This document shows positions 1-7,692 of a stretch of 64,000 nucleotides of DNA, piece after piece; position 1 is the first letter of the stretch, and every line of letters starts with the position of its first letter. A program made the translations under genes and the position numbers. The stretch comes from Krasilnikovia cinnamomea (GTDB taxonomy: Bacteria > Actinomycetota > Actinomycetes > Mycobacteriales > Micromonosporaceae). The notes under the pieces are model-generated. The model was not told the DNA's origin and did no database searches. It saw only the letters and a program-made list of their open reading frames with translations. The stretch is from positions 6,510,001-6,574,000 of the forward strand of contig NZ_SHKY01000001.1 in the NCBI RefSeq assembly GCF_004217545.1. The letters are read 5' to 3'.

Positions 1-203
1 GGGCCCGCGCGCTCGGTGAGTTCGGCGCCACCATCACGTTCGCCGGCAACTACCCCGGCATCACCCAGACCATGCCGCTGGCCGTCTACCAGACCATGGA
101 GGGCGGTGACCTGTCCGGGGCGGTGGTGCTCAGCCTGATCCTGCTCACCGTGTCGGTCACGATCCTGGCGGCGCTGCGCGACAAGTGGATCACCAGCGGA
201 TGA
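1..203 (+). CDS. modB: Molybdate ABC transporter permease ModB, C-terminal fragment
   Basis: Truncated by the window edge; the first full codon is at 3 and the stop TGA is at 201-203, leaving 66 residues. The fragment reads GEFGATITFAGN followed by QTMPLAVYQTMEGGD and one last hydrophobic helix. This is the conserved C-terminal signature of ModB-type permeases, which form the membrane channel for molybdate (or tungstate) uptake. The stop overlaps the start of the ATPase gene (ATGA at 200-203), so the two are translationally coupled. The periplasmic binding protein gene modA would be expected upstream, outside the window. Identity rests on the family motif and on the adjacent modC-like gene; sulfate and molybdate permeases are closely related. 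Confidence 0.9.
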   Translation, partial: ARALGEFGATITFAGNYPGITQTMPLAVYQTMEGGDLSGAVVLSLILLTVSVTILAALRDKWITSG

Positions 204-1285
204 CGTCCACCCCGGTCCTGGACGCACACCTGCTCGTCGACCTCGGCGGTTTCCGTCTCGACGTACCCGTCCGCGTCGGCGCCGGGGAGGTGGTCGCGCT
301 GCTCGGCCCGAACGGCGCCGGCAAGACCACCGCCCTGCGCGCCCTGGCCGGGCTCCAGCCGCTGACCGGCGGGCACGTCACGCTCGCCGGGCGCGACCTC
401 GACCGCCCCGGTGGTCGACTGTGGACACCCACCGAGCGGCGGCCGATCGGTGTGGTGTTCCAGGACTATCTGCTCTTTCCGCACCTGAGCGCGTTGGACA
501 ACGTCGCATTCGGGCCCCGCCGGCACGGCGCCGACCGGCGCACCGCCCGCCGGCGGGCCGCCGACTGGCTGCACCGGGTGGGCCTGGCCGAACACACCCG
601 CCGCAAACCCCGGCAGCTGTCCGGCGGGCAGGCCCAGCGCGTCGCCCTCGCCCGCGCCCTCGCCGTCGACCCCGTCCTGCTGCTGCTCGACGAGCCGCTG
701 GCCGCGCTGGACGCCCGTACCCGCCTGGACACCCGCGCCGAACTGCACCGGCACCTCGCCGCGCACCCCGGCGCCACCCTGCTGGTCACTCACGACCCGC
801 TCGACGCGCTGGTCCTGGCCGACCGGCTGATCATCATCGAACAGGGGCGCATCGTGCAGGAGGGCGACGCGGCGAGCATCACCGGGCAGCCGCGCACCGA
901 CTACGTCGCCCGCCTCGTCGGGCTCAACCTCTACCGCGGCACCGCGGCGGGACACACGGTGCAACTGGGCTCCGGCTTCGCCCTGACCGCCGCCGACGCG
1001 CTGCACGGCGACGTGTTCGTCGCGTTCCCGCCCGCGGCGGTCGCGCTGCACCCCCGCCAGCCCGGCGGCAGCCCCCGCAACACCTGGCCTGCCACGATCA
1101 CCGGCCTGCAACGCCACGGCGACAACCTGCGGGTGCAGCTCACCGGCCCGATCGCGGCGGCCGCCGACATCACTCCGGCGGCCGCCGCCGACCTGCACCT
1201 CGCCCCCGGCCAGCAGGTGTGGGCCGCCGTCAAGGCCGCCGAAACGCGCGCCTACCCCGCCGACGCCCCGCCCGCCGCTAGCTGA
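200..1285 (+). CDS. modC: Molybdate ABC transporter ATP-binding protein ModC
   Basis: A 361-residue ATPase that should energise molybdate import with the upstream permease. Visible motifs are Walker A GPNGAGKTT (residues 36-44), signature LSGGQAQRVALARAL (from 140) and Walker B LLLLDEP with D164-E165. A further ~120 residues follow, matching the molybdate-binding TOBE domain of ModC. The start is placed at ATG 200 because it forms an ATGA overlap with the modB stop; an in-frame GTG at 185 would add five residues. No separate ribosome site is evident, in keeping with coupling. The gene ends 42 bp before the convergent AraC gene. Confidence 0.93.
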   Translation: MTSTPVLDAHLLVDLGGFRLDVPVRVGAGEVVALLGPNGAGKTTALRALAGLQPLTGGHVTLAGRDLDRPGGRLWTPTERRPIGVVFQDYLLFPHLSALDNVAFGPRRHGADRRTARRRAADWLHRVGLAEHTRRKPRQLSGGQAQRVALARALAVDPVLLLLDEPLAALDARTRLDTRAELHRHLAAHPGATLLVTHDPLDALVLADRLIIIEQGRIVQEGDAASITGQPRTDYVARLVGLNLYRGTAAGHTVQLGSGFALTAADALHGDVFVAFPPAAVALHPRQPGGSPRNTWPATITGLQRHGDNLRVQLTGPIAAAADITPAAAADLHLAPGQQVWAAVKAAETRAYPADAPPAAS

Positions 1286-1327
1286 TCCGAGGTGTGAGCA
1301 CGGGAAGCTGCCGCGCCGCGAGACGCG

Positions 1328-2311
1328 TCAGCGGCGCAGCGTGTGGTTGGGCGCCCGCCCGTACGCGCGGCGGTAGGACGTGGTGAAGCGGCGAGCATCG
1401 GCGTAGCCCCAGCGGGCGGCGACCCCGGCGACGGTGGTGCCGTCGCCGGGGAGGGCGTCGCGCAGCTGCTGATGGGCGCGGTCCAGCCGCACGGAGCGCA
1501 GGTACCCGAGGGGGGTGGTGCCCAGGTGGCGGCGGAAGGCGAGCTGGACGGCCCGGACGGTGACCCGGGCGGCGCGGGCGATGTCGACGCTGCTGATGTC
1601 GAGGTCGGCGTTGGCGTCGACGTACGCGATGGCGCGCGCCAAGGTCGCCTCGGTGGCGTCGGTCCGGTCGTGGTGGCGCGGCTCCGGCATGCAGGAGTTC
1701 GGGAACGTGGTGAGCAGCGTCGCGGCCAGCAGCCGCGTGAACGGCCCGACCAGCAGCGGATGGGTGATGAACGCGGGGGCGTCCAGCAGCGTGTTCGTCA
1801 CGTAGTCGACGACGTGCACCCAGCGCCGGGTGTCCGCCGGGTGGATCGGGCGCATGGCGGTGAAGCTCAGCGCCGGCGGGGGGCCGTCGGGGTGGTTACG
1901 GGCGGCGTCGCTGACCGCCCCCGGTGGAAGGGAGACGACCGACTCCAGGACGCTCTCCTGCCGTACGTGGTACGGGCGGTCCGTGTGGGCGTGCAGGCCG
2001 AGGTCGCCCGGCCCGAACTGCTCGTCCAGGTCGAGGTCGGTGCGCATCCCGCGGTGGACCCGGCCGACCACGACCGCCGCGACCGGCCCGCAGCGGTATT
2101 CGGTGGCCGCCCGGTGCTCCAGGGTGTCGAGATGGAACGCTCCGCCGCCGAGCCGCACGTGGCGGAACTGGTAGGTGCGCCGGTCGCCGTTGATGGTCAT
2201 GGTCGCGTCGTACGCGGAGGTGAGGTACGACTGGGCGCGGTCCGGGTCGGTCGTCGCGAACTCCACGGCGATCCGGTCGGGCTGTCCGGCGGTCGTTTCC
2301 GGGGGAGGCAC
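1328..2311 (-). CDS. AraC-family transcriptional regulator (paralogue 1)
   Basis: A 327-residue regulator. The C-terminal ~100 residues carry the double helix-turn-helix of the AraC family (ending TPLGYLRSVRLDRAHQQL, then GVAARWGYADARRFTTSYRR). The N-terminal ~200 residues form an unassigned sensory region resembling cupin-like AraC-binding domains. The GTG start at 2311 follows GAGGAGG by about 7 nt. It lies 18 bp downstream of a paralogous AraC gene, so the two are probably cotranscribed. The paralogues share the GDGTTVA-VAARWG block and a TTFPN segment in the middle domain, which points to tandem duplication. The ligand and target genes are unknown. Confidence 0.9.
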   Translation of the reverse strand: MPPPETTAGQPDRIAVEFATTDPDRAQSYLTSAYDATMTINGDRRTYQFRHVRLGGGAFHLDTLEHRAATEYRCGPVAAVVVGRVHRGMRTDLDLDEQFGPGDLGLHAHTDRPYHVRQESVLESVVSLPPGAVSDAARNHPDGPPPALSFTAMRPIHPADTRRWVHVVDYVTNTLLDAPAFITHPLLVGPFTRLLAATLLTTFPNSCMPEPRHHDRTDATEATLARAIAYVDANADLDISSVDIARAARVTVRAVQLAFRRHLGTTPLGYLRSVRLDRAHQQLRDALPGDGTTVAGVAARWGYADARRFTTSYRRAYGRAPNHTLRR

Positions 2312-2329
2312 GCTCCCACCTCCTCGGGC

Positions 2330-3334
2330 TCATGAGCGCAGGGTCTGCGCGGGCGGCTGGTCGTAGGCCTGGCGGTAGGCGGTGGCGAAGCGGTGGGGGC
2401 GGGCGAAGCCCCAGCGGGCCGCGACCGCGGCGACGGTGGTGCCGTCGCCCGGTTCGGCGGCCAGCAACTGTTCGTGCGCGCGGGCCAGCCGGACCTGACG
2501 CAGGTAGCCGAGGGGGGTGATGTCGCGGTGCCGGCGAAAGGCGTACTGCAGCGTGCGGGGGACCACGCCCACGGCGGCGGCGATGTCGGTCAGCGTGATC
2601 GGGTGTTCGGCCCGGGCGTCGATGAAGGCCATCGCCCGCCGCACCGTCGCCGGGGTGGCCGCGTCGCGCGGGCCGCGCACGTCGGTGGTCATGGTGGTGT
2701 TCGGGAACGTGGCCAGCATGCTCGCCGCGACCATCTGCTCCGCGGCGCTCAGCAGCAACGGCGGGGCCAGGGCCAGGCTGTAGATGCCGCGCCGGACGTA
2801 GTCGGCGGTGGTCAGCCAGTGCCGGTGCGCGGTCGGCGTGACGGGTAGCAGCCCGGTGAACCGGACGGCCGCCCGGTCGAGTCCGGTGGCCTCCTCGGCC
2901 ACCCGCAGCACGACCTCCATGGGCAGCGTGACGCCGCTGCTGTCGCTGCAGTCGCTGAAGTGGTCGTAGCCGTACGGCGGGAGCAGCATCGTGCCGCGCT
3001 CACCCAGCCACGCCTCGCCGCCCCGCCAACGGTGCCGGCACCGGCCCGCCGACAGGTGCACGGCGAGGATGTGCGCCATCGGCTGCCAGGTCGTCTCCGC
3101 GCTCGCCGCCGTGTAGCTGCTGCGGACGGCGGCCAGCTCGCCCAGCGCGCAGTACTCGGCGAGGAAGGAGAAGTCGCGCCCGTGGACCCGTACCCGACGC
3201 TCGTGGTCGTGGTAGCGGGAGCTGATCCAGGCATGGTGCTCGTCGGGACTGCGGGTGAAGATCCGGCCGACGTGCGCGGGTGAGGCGAGGCCGCCGGCAG
3301 ACCGCTCGCCGCGCCGTCCGTCCTCGTCCCGCAT
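2330..3334 (-). CDS. AraC-family transcriptional regulator (paralogue 2)
   Basis: A 334-residue AraC-type regulator. The C-terminal double helix-turn-helix reads TPLGYLRQVRLARAHEQL, then AVAARWGFARPHRFATAYRQ. The ATG at 3334 (MRDEDGRRGER) is chosen because longer readings run antisense through the neighbouring STAS/HATPase gene. It is first in a likely two-gene unit with the paralogue 18 bp downstream, and divergent from the STAS-HATPase gene across 225 bp. The N-terminal domain (GRIFTRSPDEHHAWISSRYH and onward) shares patches with the neighbour but has diverged, so the pair may read different signals. The ligand is unknown. Confidence 0.88.
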   Translation of the reverse strand: MRDEDGRRGERSAGGLASPAHVGRIFTRSPDEHHAWISSRYHDHERRVRVHGRDFSFLAEYCALGELAAVRSSYTAASAETTWQPMAHILAVHLSAGRCRHRWRGGEAWLGERGTMLLPPYGYDHFSDCSDSSGVTLPMEVVLRVAEEATGLDRAAVRFTGLLPVTPTAHRHWLTTADYVRRGIYSLALAPPLLLSAAEQMVAASMLATFPNTTMTTDVRGPRDAATPATVRRAMAFIDARAEHPITLTDIAAAVGVVPRTLQYAFRRHRDITPLGYLRQVRLARAHEQLLAAEPGDGTTVAAVAARWGFARPHRFATAYRQAYDQPPAQTLRS

Positions 3335-3514
3335 GGCTGCTCCACCGGATCGATGCCAGCTCGGCGGCGTCGCAGCCGCCTCGCCCGACACCGCCCACAG
3401 TGGCATGTGACGCCAGAATGCGAAAGGCCACCACCCTCCAGAACGAACAGTCGCCGCCGCCGACCCGGTCGCGCCGGGGGACGAACGGTCGAACCACGGG
3501 ACGAAACCCGAAAC

Positions 3515-3533
3515 CGTCGCGCATGGCGCGACG
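3515..3533. promoter_or_regulatory. Perfect inverted repeat upstream of the STAS-HATPase gene
   Basis: CGTCGCGC-ATG-GCGCGACG is a perfect 8-bp inverted repeat with a 3-nt centre. It lies 26 bp before the proposed ATG at 3560, in the divergent region between an AraC gene and the STAS-HATPase gene. The position suits an operator or a leader hairpin that affects initiation. No protein can be assigned to it. Confidence 0.4.
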
Positions 3534-3559
3534 TGGCACGGCCGCGCGACGATGCCGGC

Positions 3560-4300
3560 ATGGCGCCGGTGGGGTGCATGGTCGAACAGATGGGCACCAG
3601 GGTCCTGGTGCGCCTGCACGGCGAGCTGTCCGCGGCGAACGCCGTGCGGGTGCGGGCCGAGCTGTTGAAGTTCGCTGTGGACCGGCCGGACGCGCTGGTG
3701 GTCGACGTGACCGAGCTGGTCGTGCGCGATCCGCGCGCGGCGTCGGTGTTCCGGGCGGTGGCCTGGCAGGCCGCGACGTGGCCGGGCACACCCCTGCTGA
3801 TCTGCACCCCGGACGCGGAGACGGCGCGGCGGCTCACCCATGGCTGCCGCCGCCTCCTGCCGGTCTTCGCCTCCCCCGAGCAGGCCCTGACCGCCCGGCC
3901 CCCACGCCGGGTGACCGTGCTGCACGACACGCTGCTGCCGGTGAGCGGTGCCGCCCGACGCGCCCGCGAGCTGGCCACCGCGGCGTGTGCCCGCTGGCAG
4001 TTGCCCGCCCTGGTCGGCCCGGCCTGCCTGATCGCGGACGAGCTGGCGACCAACGCGTTGATCCATGCCCGCACGATGGCCGACATCCGCTTCGCGGTGG
4101 GTTCGCACCACCTGATGATCAGTGTGCGCGACGGTTCTGCCGCGCGCCCCTTGGTGGCGCGCGAGCAACCGCCGGGTTCCGTTGCCGGTCTGGGGCTGCT
4201 GCTGGTCGACGCGACCGCGGACCGGTGGGGCTGCCTGCCCGTCGACGGAGGCAAGGTCGTCTGGGCATGCCTGCGCACCCGGACCCTGCCCCCGGGCTGA
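3560..4300 (+). CDS. STAS domain fused to anti-sigma-type HATPase
   Basis: 246 residues from ATG 3560 (ATG 3578, after GGTGGGG, is an alternative start). Residues ~8-100 look like a STAS anti-anti-sigma domain (RVLVRLHGELSAANAVRVRAE ... DALVVDVTEL). Residues ~115-240 form an RsbW/SpoIIAB-like GHKL ATPase with N-box ADELATNALIHA and G-box GLGLLLVDATADRWG. In known partner-switching systems these two activities sit on separate proteins; the STAS protein binds the kinase, which sequesters a sigma factor. The usual phosphorylation motif DSSG is replaced by RDPRAAS, so the STAS half may not be a kinase substrate. No sigma gene is adjacent, so the partner is unknown. Confidence 0.82.
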   Translation: MAPVGCMVEQMGTRVLVRLHGELSAANAVRVRAELLKFAVDRPDALVVDVTELVVRDPRAASVFRAVAWQAATWPGTPLLICTPDAETARRLTHGCRRLLPVFASPEQALTARPPRRVTVLHDTLLPVSGAARRARELATAACARWQLPALVGPACLIADELATNALIHARTMADIRFAVGSHHLMISVRDGSAARPLVAREQPPGSVAGLGLLLVDATADRWGCLPVDGGKVVWACLRTRTLPPG

Positions 4301-4312
4301 CCGGGGCCGGCG

Positions 4313-5227
4313 TCAGCCGTCGCTGCGGAGCACCGTACGGCTGCCCAGCGGCTGGAGCGGGCGGTTGTTGTCCGGGTAGCCGGCGTAGCCGGGGAAGTGG
4401 GCCACCAGGTCGTGCAGTTGCTCGACGGTACGGTCACCGACCTGGACCGCGGTGGGCAGGACCACCCAGCGCACGCCCGTCGTGCACGGCGGTGTGGTCA
4501 ACGACCCCCCGTACGTGAGGTAGTCGCTCACCCGGGCGCTCGAGTAGCCGCCGCGCCGGACGTCGCGGGGCAGCAGGGTGACGGCGCTCGCCGTGGTCCC
4601 GGTGTCGGCCTCCTCGCCCGCCTCGCCGGGCGCCGCGCGCAGGGTGCGGCGCAGGAGCTCGGCGGCGCCGCCGTGCGCCCGTCCCGATCGGGGCGTGTCC
4701 GCGAGCACGGCCAGCACGAGCGTCGCCCCCTGGTTGTCCCGGTGCACCAGGTGGATCTCCAGGTCGTACCGGTGGCCGCGCAGCACGTGCTCACTGGGGG
4801 CGTGCACGTGCCACTGCACCAGGCGGTAGGTGTCCGGGCCGGAGCGCAGGGTGCCGGGCAGGTCCGCCGGCTGCGGCGCCTCGACCACGTGGCCGGTGTT
4901 CTCGACCACGAGCGGCACCCGGGGGTAGTCGATCCGCAGCATGGGCAGCGGCGTGCGGCTGCCGTGGCCGAGCGCGACCGGCGACTGGTCGCCCGCGCCG
5001 CCGCACGCCTCCCAGTCGGGAGTCAATGTGGACCAGTGCGGCGGGCCCTCGGGCCGGGCCGGGTCGTGGTTCCAGGCCGGGGCGCCGGCCGCCTGGGCGC
5101 GGGCCGCGCCGACCGGGACCGGCGCGGCGGGCCGCGGGACAGTCGCCGCGAGCGCCAGCACGGTCAGGACCGCGGACCAGGCGATCAGTACGGCGCGGCC
5201 GAACCGCGTGAGTGATTGTCGGTGCAC
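4313..5227 (-). CDS. Secreted alpha-class carbonic anhydrase
   Basis: 304 residues that hydrate CO2 to bicarbonate outside the membrane. The GTG start at 5227 (MHRQSLTRFGRAVLIAWSAV) gives a standard Sec signal peptide ending near ARAQA; longer starts would place ~35 residues before it. Zinc ligands are visible as H140 and H142 in QWHVHAPSEH and H159 in EIHLVH; the 17-residue gap matches bacterial alpha-CAs. The substrate-pocket segment GGSLTTPPCTTGVRW and the late motif NNRPLQPL are intact, so it is probably active. Two cysteines (CGGAG and PPC) could form the usual disulfide. It converges on the STAS-HATPase gene with an 11-bp gap. Confidence 0.93.
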   Translation of the reverse strand: MHRQSLTRFGRAVLIAWSAVLTVLALAATVPRPAAPVPVGAARAQAAGAPAWNHDPARPEGPPHWSTLTPDWEACGGAGDQSPVALGHGSRTPLPMLRIDYPRVPLVVENTGHVVEAPQPADLPGTLRSGPDTYRLVQWHVHAPSEHVLRGHRYDLEIHLVHRDNQGATLVLAVLADTPRSGRAHGGAAELLRRTLRAAPGEAGEEADTGTTASAVTLLPRDVRRGGYSSARVSDYLTYGGSLTTPPCTTGVRWVVLPTAVQVGDRTVEQLHDLVAHFPGYAGYPDNNRPLQPLGSRTVLRSDG

Positions 5228-5724
5228 TGCTGCCCCCAAGTGTCCGGTGCTTCGGTTCGGCGGCCGCTCCATCACCGGGCGGCCGTACCCGCTACCACTG
5301 GACCGAGTCTGTGCCACGGCACGCGCCGCCCGGCCCACCGTCGTCGCGATCTACGCCATCCGGGGCGGTCCTCCGCCCCGGCGCATCGACGGACATGTCT
5401 CGCATTGCACCATGGTGCCGACCTGATCGGCCACGTGTGACCGCCCGTTGGGAGCGCGCGGCAACCCGACAGTCAGGAAGCATTCCGGTCGGTCCCTTCG
5501 CCGTCGGCAACGTCGAACGAGTTCGCATTCTCCGCCAAAGACCCCGGACAGACCCGTATCGCCGTTCGGTGGGGGCTCTATCGTCCGGCCGTGGTCCGGG
5601 GCGAGACGAAAGTATGAGTCGCAACCGTTAGGAAACCTTCCTGGACCCGGGTGTGCTCCCCCCGGCCCCGAATCTTCTTCATGTGACCGGCCGACGTGGG
5701 CCGGACCAAACGGAGGAGATTCGC
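5228..5724. other. 497-bp divergent intergenic region
   Basis: This region lies between the divergent carbonic anhydrase and GH26-like genes. I see no convincing coding frame or RNA structure in it. The last 100 bp hold an imperfect palindrome (5627-5646) and a strong ribosome site (GGAGGAG at 5712-5718) for the GH26-like gene. The remainder presumably carries both promoters, but no good -35/-10 pair stands out. Confidence 0.6.
5627..5646. promoter_or_regulatory. AGGAA-ACC-TTCCT palindrome upstream of the GH26-like gene
   Basis: The sequence GTTAGGAAACCTTCCTGGAC contains the inverted repeat AGGAA/TTCCT about 80 bp upstream of the TTG start. Elements of the GTTAGGAAA-TTTCCTAAC type recur, in my memory, upstream of secreted hydrolases in actinomycetes; that comparison is recall, not measured here. 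It is plausibly a regulator site or part of the promoter. Confidence 0.4.
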
Positions 5725-6813
5725 TTGAGCCGCAAGGTTCGCAAGGCCGTCACCCTGCTCGGCGCGATGCTGGCCGGCACCACCGCCGTGATCGGCGCCG
5801 CCGGAGCCGCGCACGCCGCCCCGGCGAAGGCGGGTAAGACGACCAAGCCCACCGCGCAGCGCTGCGTCACCGACGCCAAGCTCGTCCCCTCGTGTGGGGT
5901 GCTGTGGGGCGCCGCCGCGGGTGGGTTCACCAGCGCGCCGCGTGATGCGGAGCTGAAGAAGTGGGAGCAGCTGTCCGGTCGTACCGCGTCGATCTTCCAC
6001 ACCTACCACAAGGGTGACGAGGTCTTCCCGACCAAGAGCGAGATCGCCATGACCTCGGATCCGGCCAAGCCGCGGGTGCTGCTGGTCAACTGGAAGGTCG
6101 CCTACGGCTCCACCTGGGCCAAGGTCGCCAAGGGCGAGCAGGACGCCCGGATCGACAAGTTCGCCCAGCGGGTGAAGAGCACCTACGGCGACAAGAAGTT
6201 CTTCCTGGTGCTCAACCACGAGCCGGAGAACGACGTCATCGCCCGCAAGGGTTCCGGGATGGAGGCCAAGGACTTCAAGGCCATGTACCGGCACACCATC
6301 GCGCGCCTGGAAGCGCAGGGTGTGGACAACGCGATCAACGTGATGGCCTACATGGGTAACGAGAAGTGGATGGCGCAGTCCTGGTGGAACGACCTGTACC
6401 CCGGCGACGACGTGGTGGACTGGATCGGCCTGGACTCGTACGTGTCCGCGGAGAAGGGCTACTACCACTACGGCCAGTTCGCCGACCTGCTCGACCGTAA
6501 GGCCAAGGGCGGTAAGGGTCAGGGTGGTCTGGGCTGGTACGACTGGGCGGTCAAGAACCACCCGTCGAAGCCGATCATGATCGCGGAGTGGGGTGTGTAC
6601 CACCGCATCGGCCAGCCGGTCGACAAGACCGCCGGCTACAACAGCGTGTTGCCGGAGCTGGCCAAGCGGCCCGGGATCAAGGCGATCGTGTACTTCGACA
6701 CCAAGCACGACGACGAGGGCAACCGCGACATCAGCATCGACTCCACCAAGAAGAACCTGGCCGCGTTCCGGACGCTGGCCGCGAACCCCATCTTCAACGT
6801 GAAGATCGCCTGA
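5725..6813 (+). CDS. Secreted GH26-like glycoside hydrolase
   Basis: 362 residues. The TTG start at 5725 follows GGAGGAG by 6 nt and opens a Sec signal peptide (MSRKVRKAVTLLGAMLAGTT ... GAAHAAPA). The mature protein is a TIM-barrel of the GH26/clan GH-A type. The likely acid/base is E166 in LNHEPEN and the likely nucleophile is E288 in MIAEWG, each after the expected strand. GH26 enzymes mostly cleave beta-1,4-mannan or mixed beta-glucans; the substrate cannot be fixed from sequence. No carbohydrate-binding module is present. The C-terminal ~58 residues have a decayed homologue on the other strand at 9984-10187. A strong hairpin terminator follows. Confidence 0.85.
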   Translation: MSRKVRKAVTLLGAMLAGTTAVIGAAGAAHAAPAKAGKTTKPTAQRCVTDAKLVPSCGVLWGAAAGGFTSAPRDAELKKWEQLSGRTASIFHTYHKGDEVFPTKSEIAMTSDPAKPRVLLVNWKVAYGSTWAKVAKGEQDARIDKFAQRVKSTYGDKKFFLVLNHEPENDVIARKGSGMEAKDFKAMYRHTIARLEAQGVDNAINVMAYMGNEKWMAQSWWNDLYPGDDVVDWIGLDSYVSAEKGYYHYGQFADLLDRKAKGGKGQGGLGWYDWAVKNHPSKPIMIAEWGVYHRIGQPVDKTAGYNSVLPELAKRPGIKAIVYFDTKHDDEGNRDISIDSTKKNLAAFRTLAANPIFNVKIA

Positions 6814-6836
6814 CCCAGGAGCACACAGCAACCCCA

Positions 6837-6866
6837 CGAGCCGCCCGGCACCAGCCGGGCGGCTCG
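6837..6866. terminator. Hairpin terminator after the GH26-like gene
   Basis: A perfect 13-bp stem (CGAGCCGCCCGGC / GCCGGGCGGCTCG) with loop ACCA begins 24 bp after the stop codon. It has no U tract, which is usual for terminators in GC-rich actinomycetes. Confidence 0.8.
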
Positions 6867-7029
6867 TGCCGTGATGTCAGCGCTGGCGGGTAACCAGCCC
6901 GCCCCGCCAGCATCAGCGACATGGGCACCGGCGGGCTGTAGACCAGCGTCCGCAGCCGCACCGAGCGGATCAAGCCGATGTCCCAGACGAGCAGCGCGAC
7001 GGCGGCCGCCGCCAGCGGCCCTTGCGCTT

Positions 7030-7046
7030 ATACCCCCAGGGGGTAT
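7030..7046. promoter_or_regulatory. CsoR-type copper operator
   Basis: ATACCCCC-A-GGGGGTAT is a perfect 8-bp inverted repeat centred 34 bp upstream of the ATG at 7072. It matches the TACCCC...GGGGTA pattern known for the copper sensor CsoR and its relatives in actinobacteria, which release DNA when Cu(I) binds. The downstream protein has a His-rich N-terminus, consistent with copper-induced expression. No csoR gene lies in the window. Confidence 0.75.
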
Positions 7047-7071
7047 GCTGAGCGGCGAGGGAGGTCCTGAC

Positions 7072-7632
7072 ATGGATCACAGCGGTCACGTCCAGCACGC
7101 CACGGCGGCTCCCGCCGCGGGTTCCGTCGCGTCTTCGGCCGGGCACACCGGCCACCAGCACCACAACCAGGAGCAGCCGGGCCGGGCGAAGGTCACCTGG
7201 GGAATGGCGGCGTCGGCCACGCTGCACTGCCTGACCGGCTGTGCGATCGGCGAGGTGCTGGGCATGGTGATCGGCACCGCCGCCGGTCTGCACAACGCCG
7301 CCACCGTGGTGCTCTCGATCACGCTGGCGTTCCTGTTCGGCTACGGGCTGACCATGCGCGGGGTGCTCCGCGCCGGGGTCAGCTTCGGCGCCGCGCTGAA
7401 GATCGCGCTGGCGGCGGACACCGTGTCGATCGCGGTGATGGAACTACTCGACAACGCGGTCATCGTCGCGGTGCCCGGCGCGATGGACGCCGGGCTGACC
7501 AGCGCCCTGTTCTGGGGATCGCTGGCGTTCGCACTGGTGGTGGCGTTCCTGCTGACCACCCCGGTGAACCGGTGGATGATCTCCCGCGGCAAGGGCCACG
7601 CGGTGGTGCACCGGTACCACCACGCCCACTGA
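7072..7632 (+). CDS. His-rich DUF4396-family membrane protein, probably copper-responsive
   Basis: 186 residues; the ATG at 7072 follows GGGAGG. The N-terminal ~40 residues are soluble and His-rich (MDHSGHVQHA, GHTGHQHHN). Four hydrophobic segments follow (around TLHCLTGCAIGEVLGMVIG, LSITLAFLFGYGLTM, LKIALAADTVSIAVMEL and ALFWGSLAFALVVAFLL), with a His-rich tail (HAVVHRYHHAH). The core resembles the DUF4396 family, whose biochemical role I do not know. The cytosol/membrane Cys-Gly pair in TGCAIG and the CsoR-type operator upstream suggest copper handling or efflux. It converges with a DUF305 lipoprotein gene across a shared terminator. Confidence 0.75.
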   Translation: MDHSGHVQHATAAPAAGSVASSAGHTGHQHHNQEQPGRAKVTWGMAASATLHCLTGCAIGEVLGMVIGTAAGLHNAATVVLSITLAFLFGYGLTMRGVLRAGVSFGAALKIALAADTVSIAVMELLDNAVIVAVPGAMDAGLTSALFWGSLAFALVVAFLLTTPVNRWMISRGKGHAVVHRYHHAH

Positions 7633-7652
7633 TCCACGCACCGGCGACCCGT

Positions 7653-7687
7653 TGGCGGCCGATACCCAGGCAGGGTACCGGCCGCCA
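7653..7687. terminator. Bidirectional hairpin terminator
   Basis: TGGCGGCCG-A-TACCC, loop AGGCA, GGGTA-C-CGGCCGCCA: a 14-bp stem with one internal mismatch. It sits between the convergent DUF4396 and DUF305 genes and would serve both. Confidence 0.7.
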
Positions 7688-7692
7688 GCCGG

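Noticed and set aside
1-1285. Molybdenum-cofactor riboswitch for the mod genes
   Set aside because: The 5' end of the operon is outside the window, so nothing can be said.
3335-4168. N-terminal extension of the second AraC gene
   Set aside because: The extension would run antisense across the STAS-HATPase gene; the ATG at 3334 gives a normal-length AraC protein.
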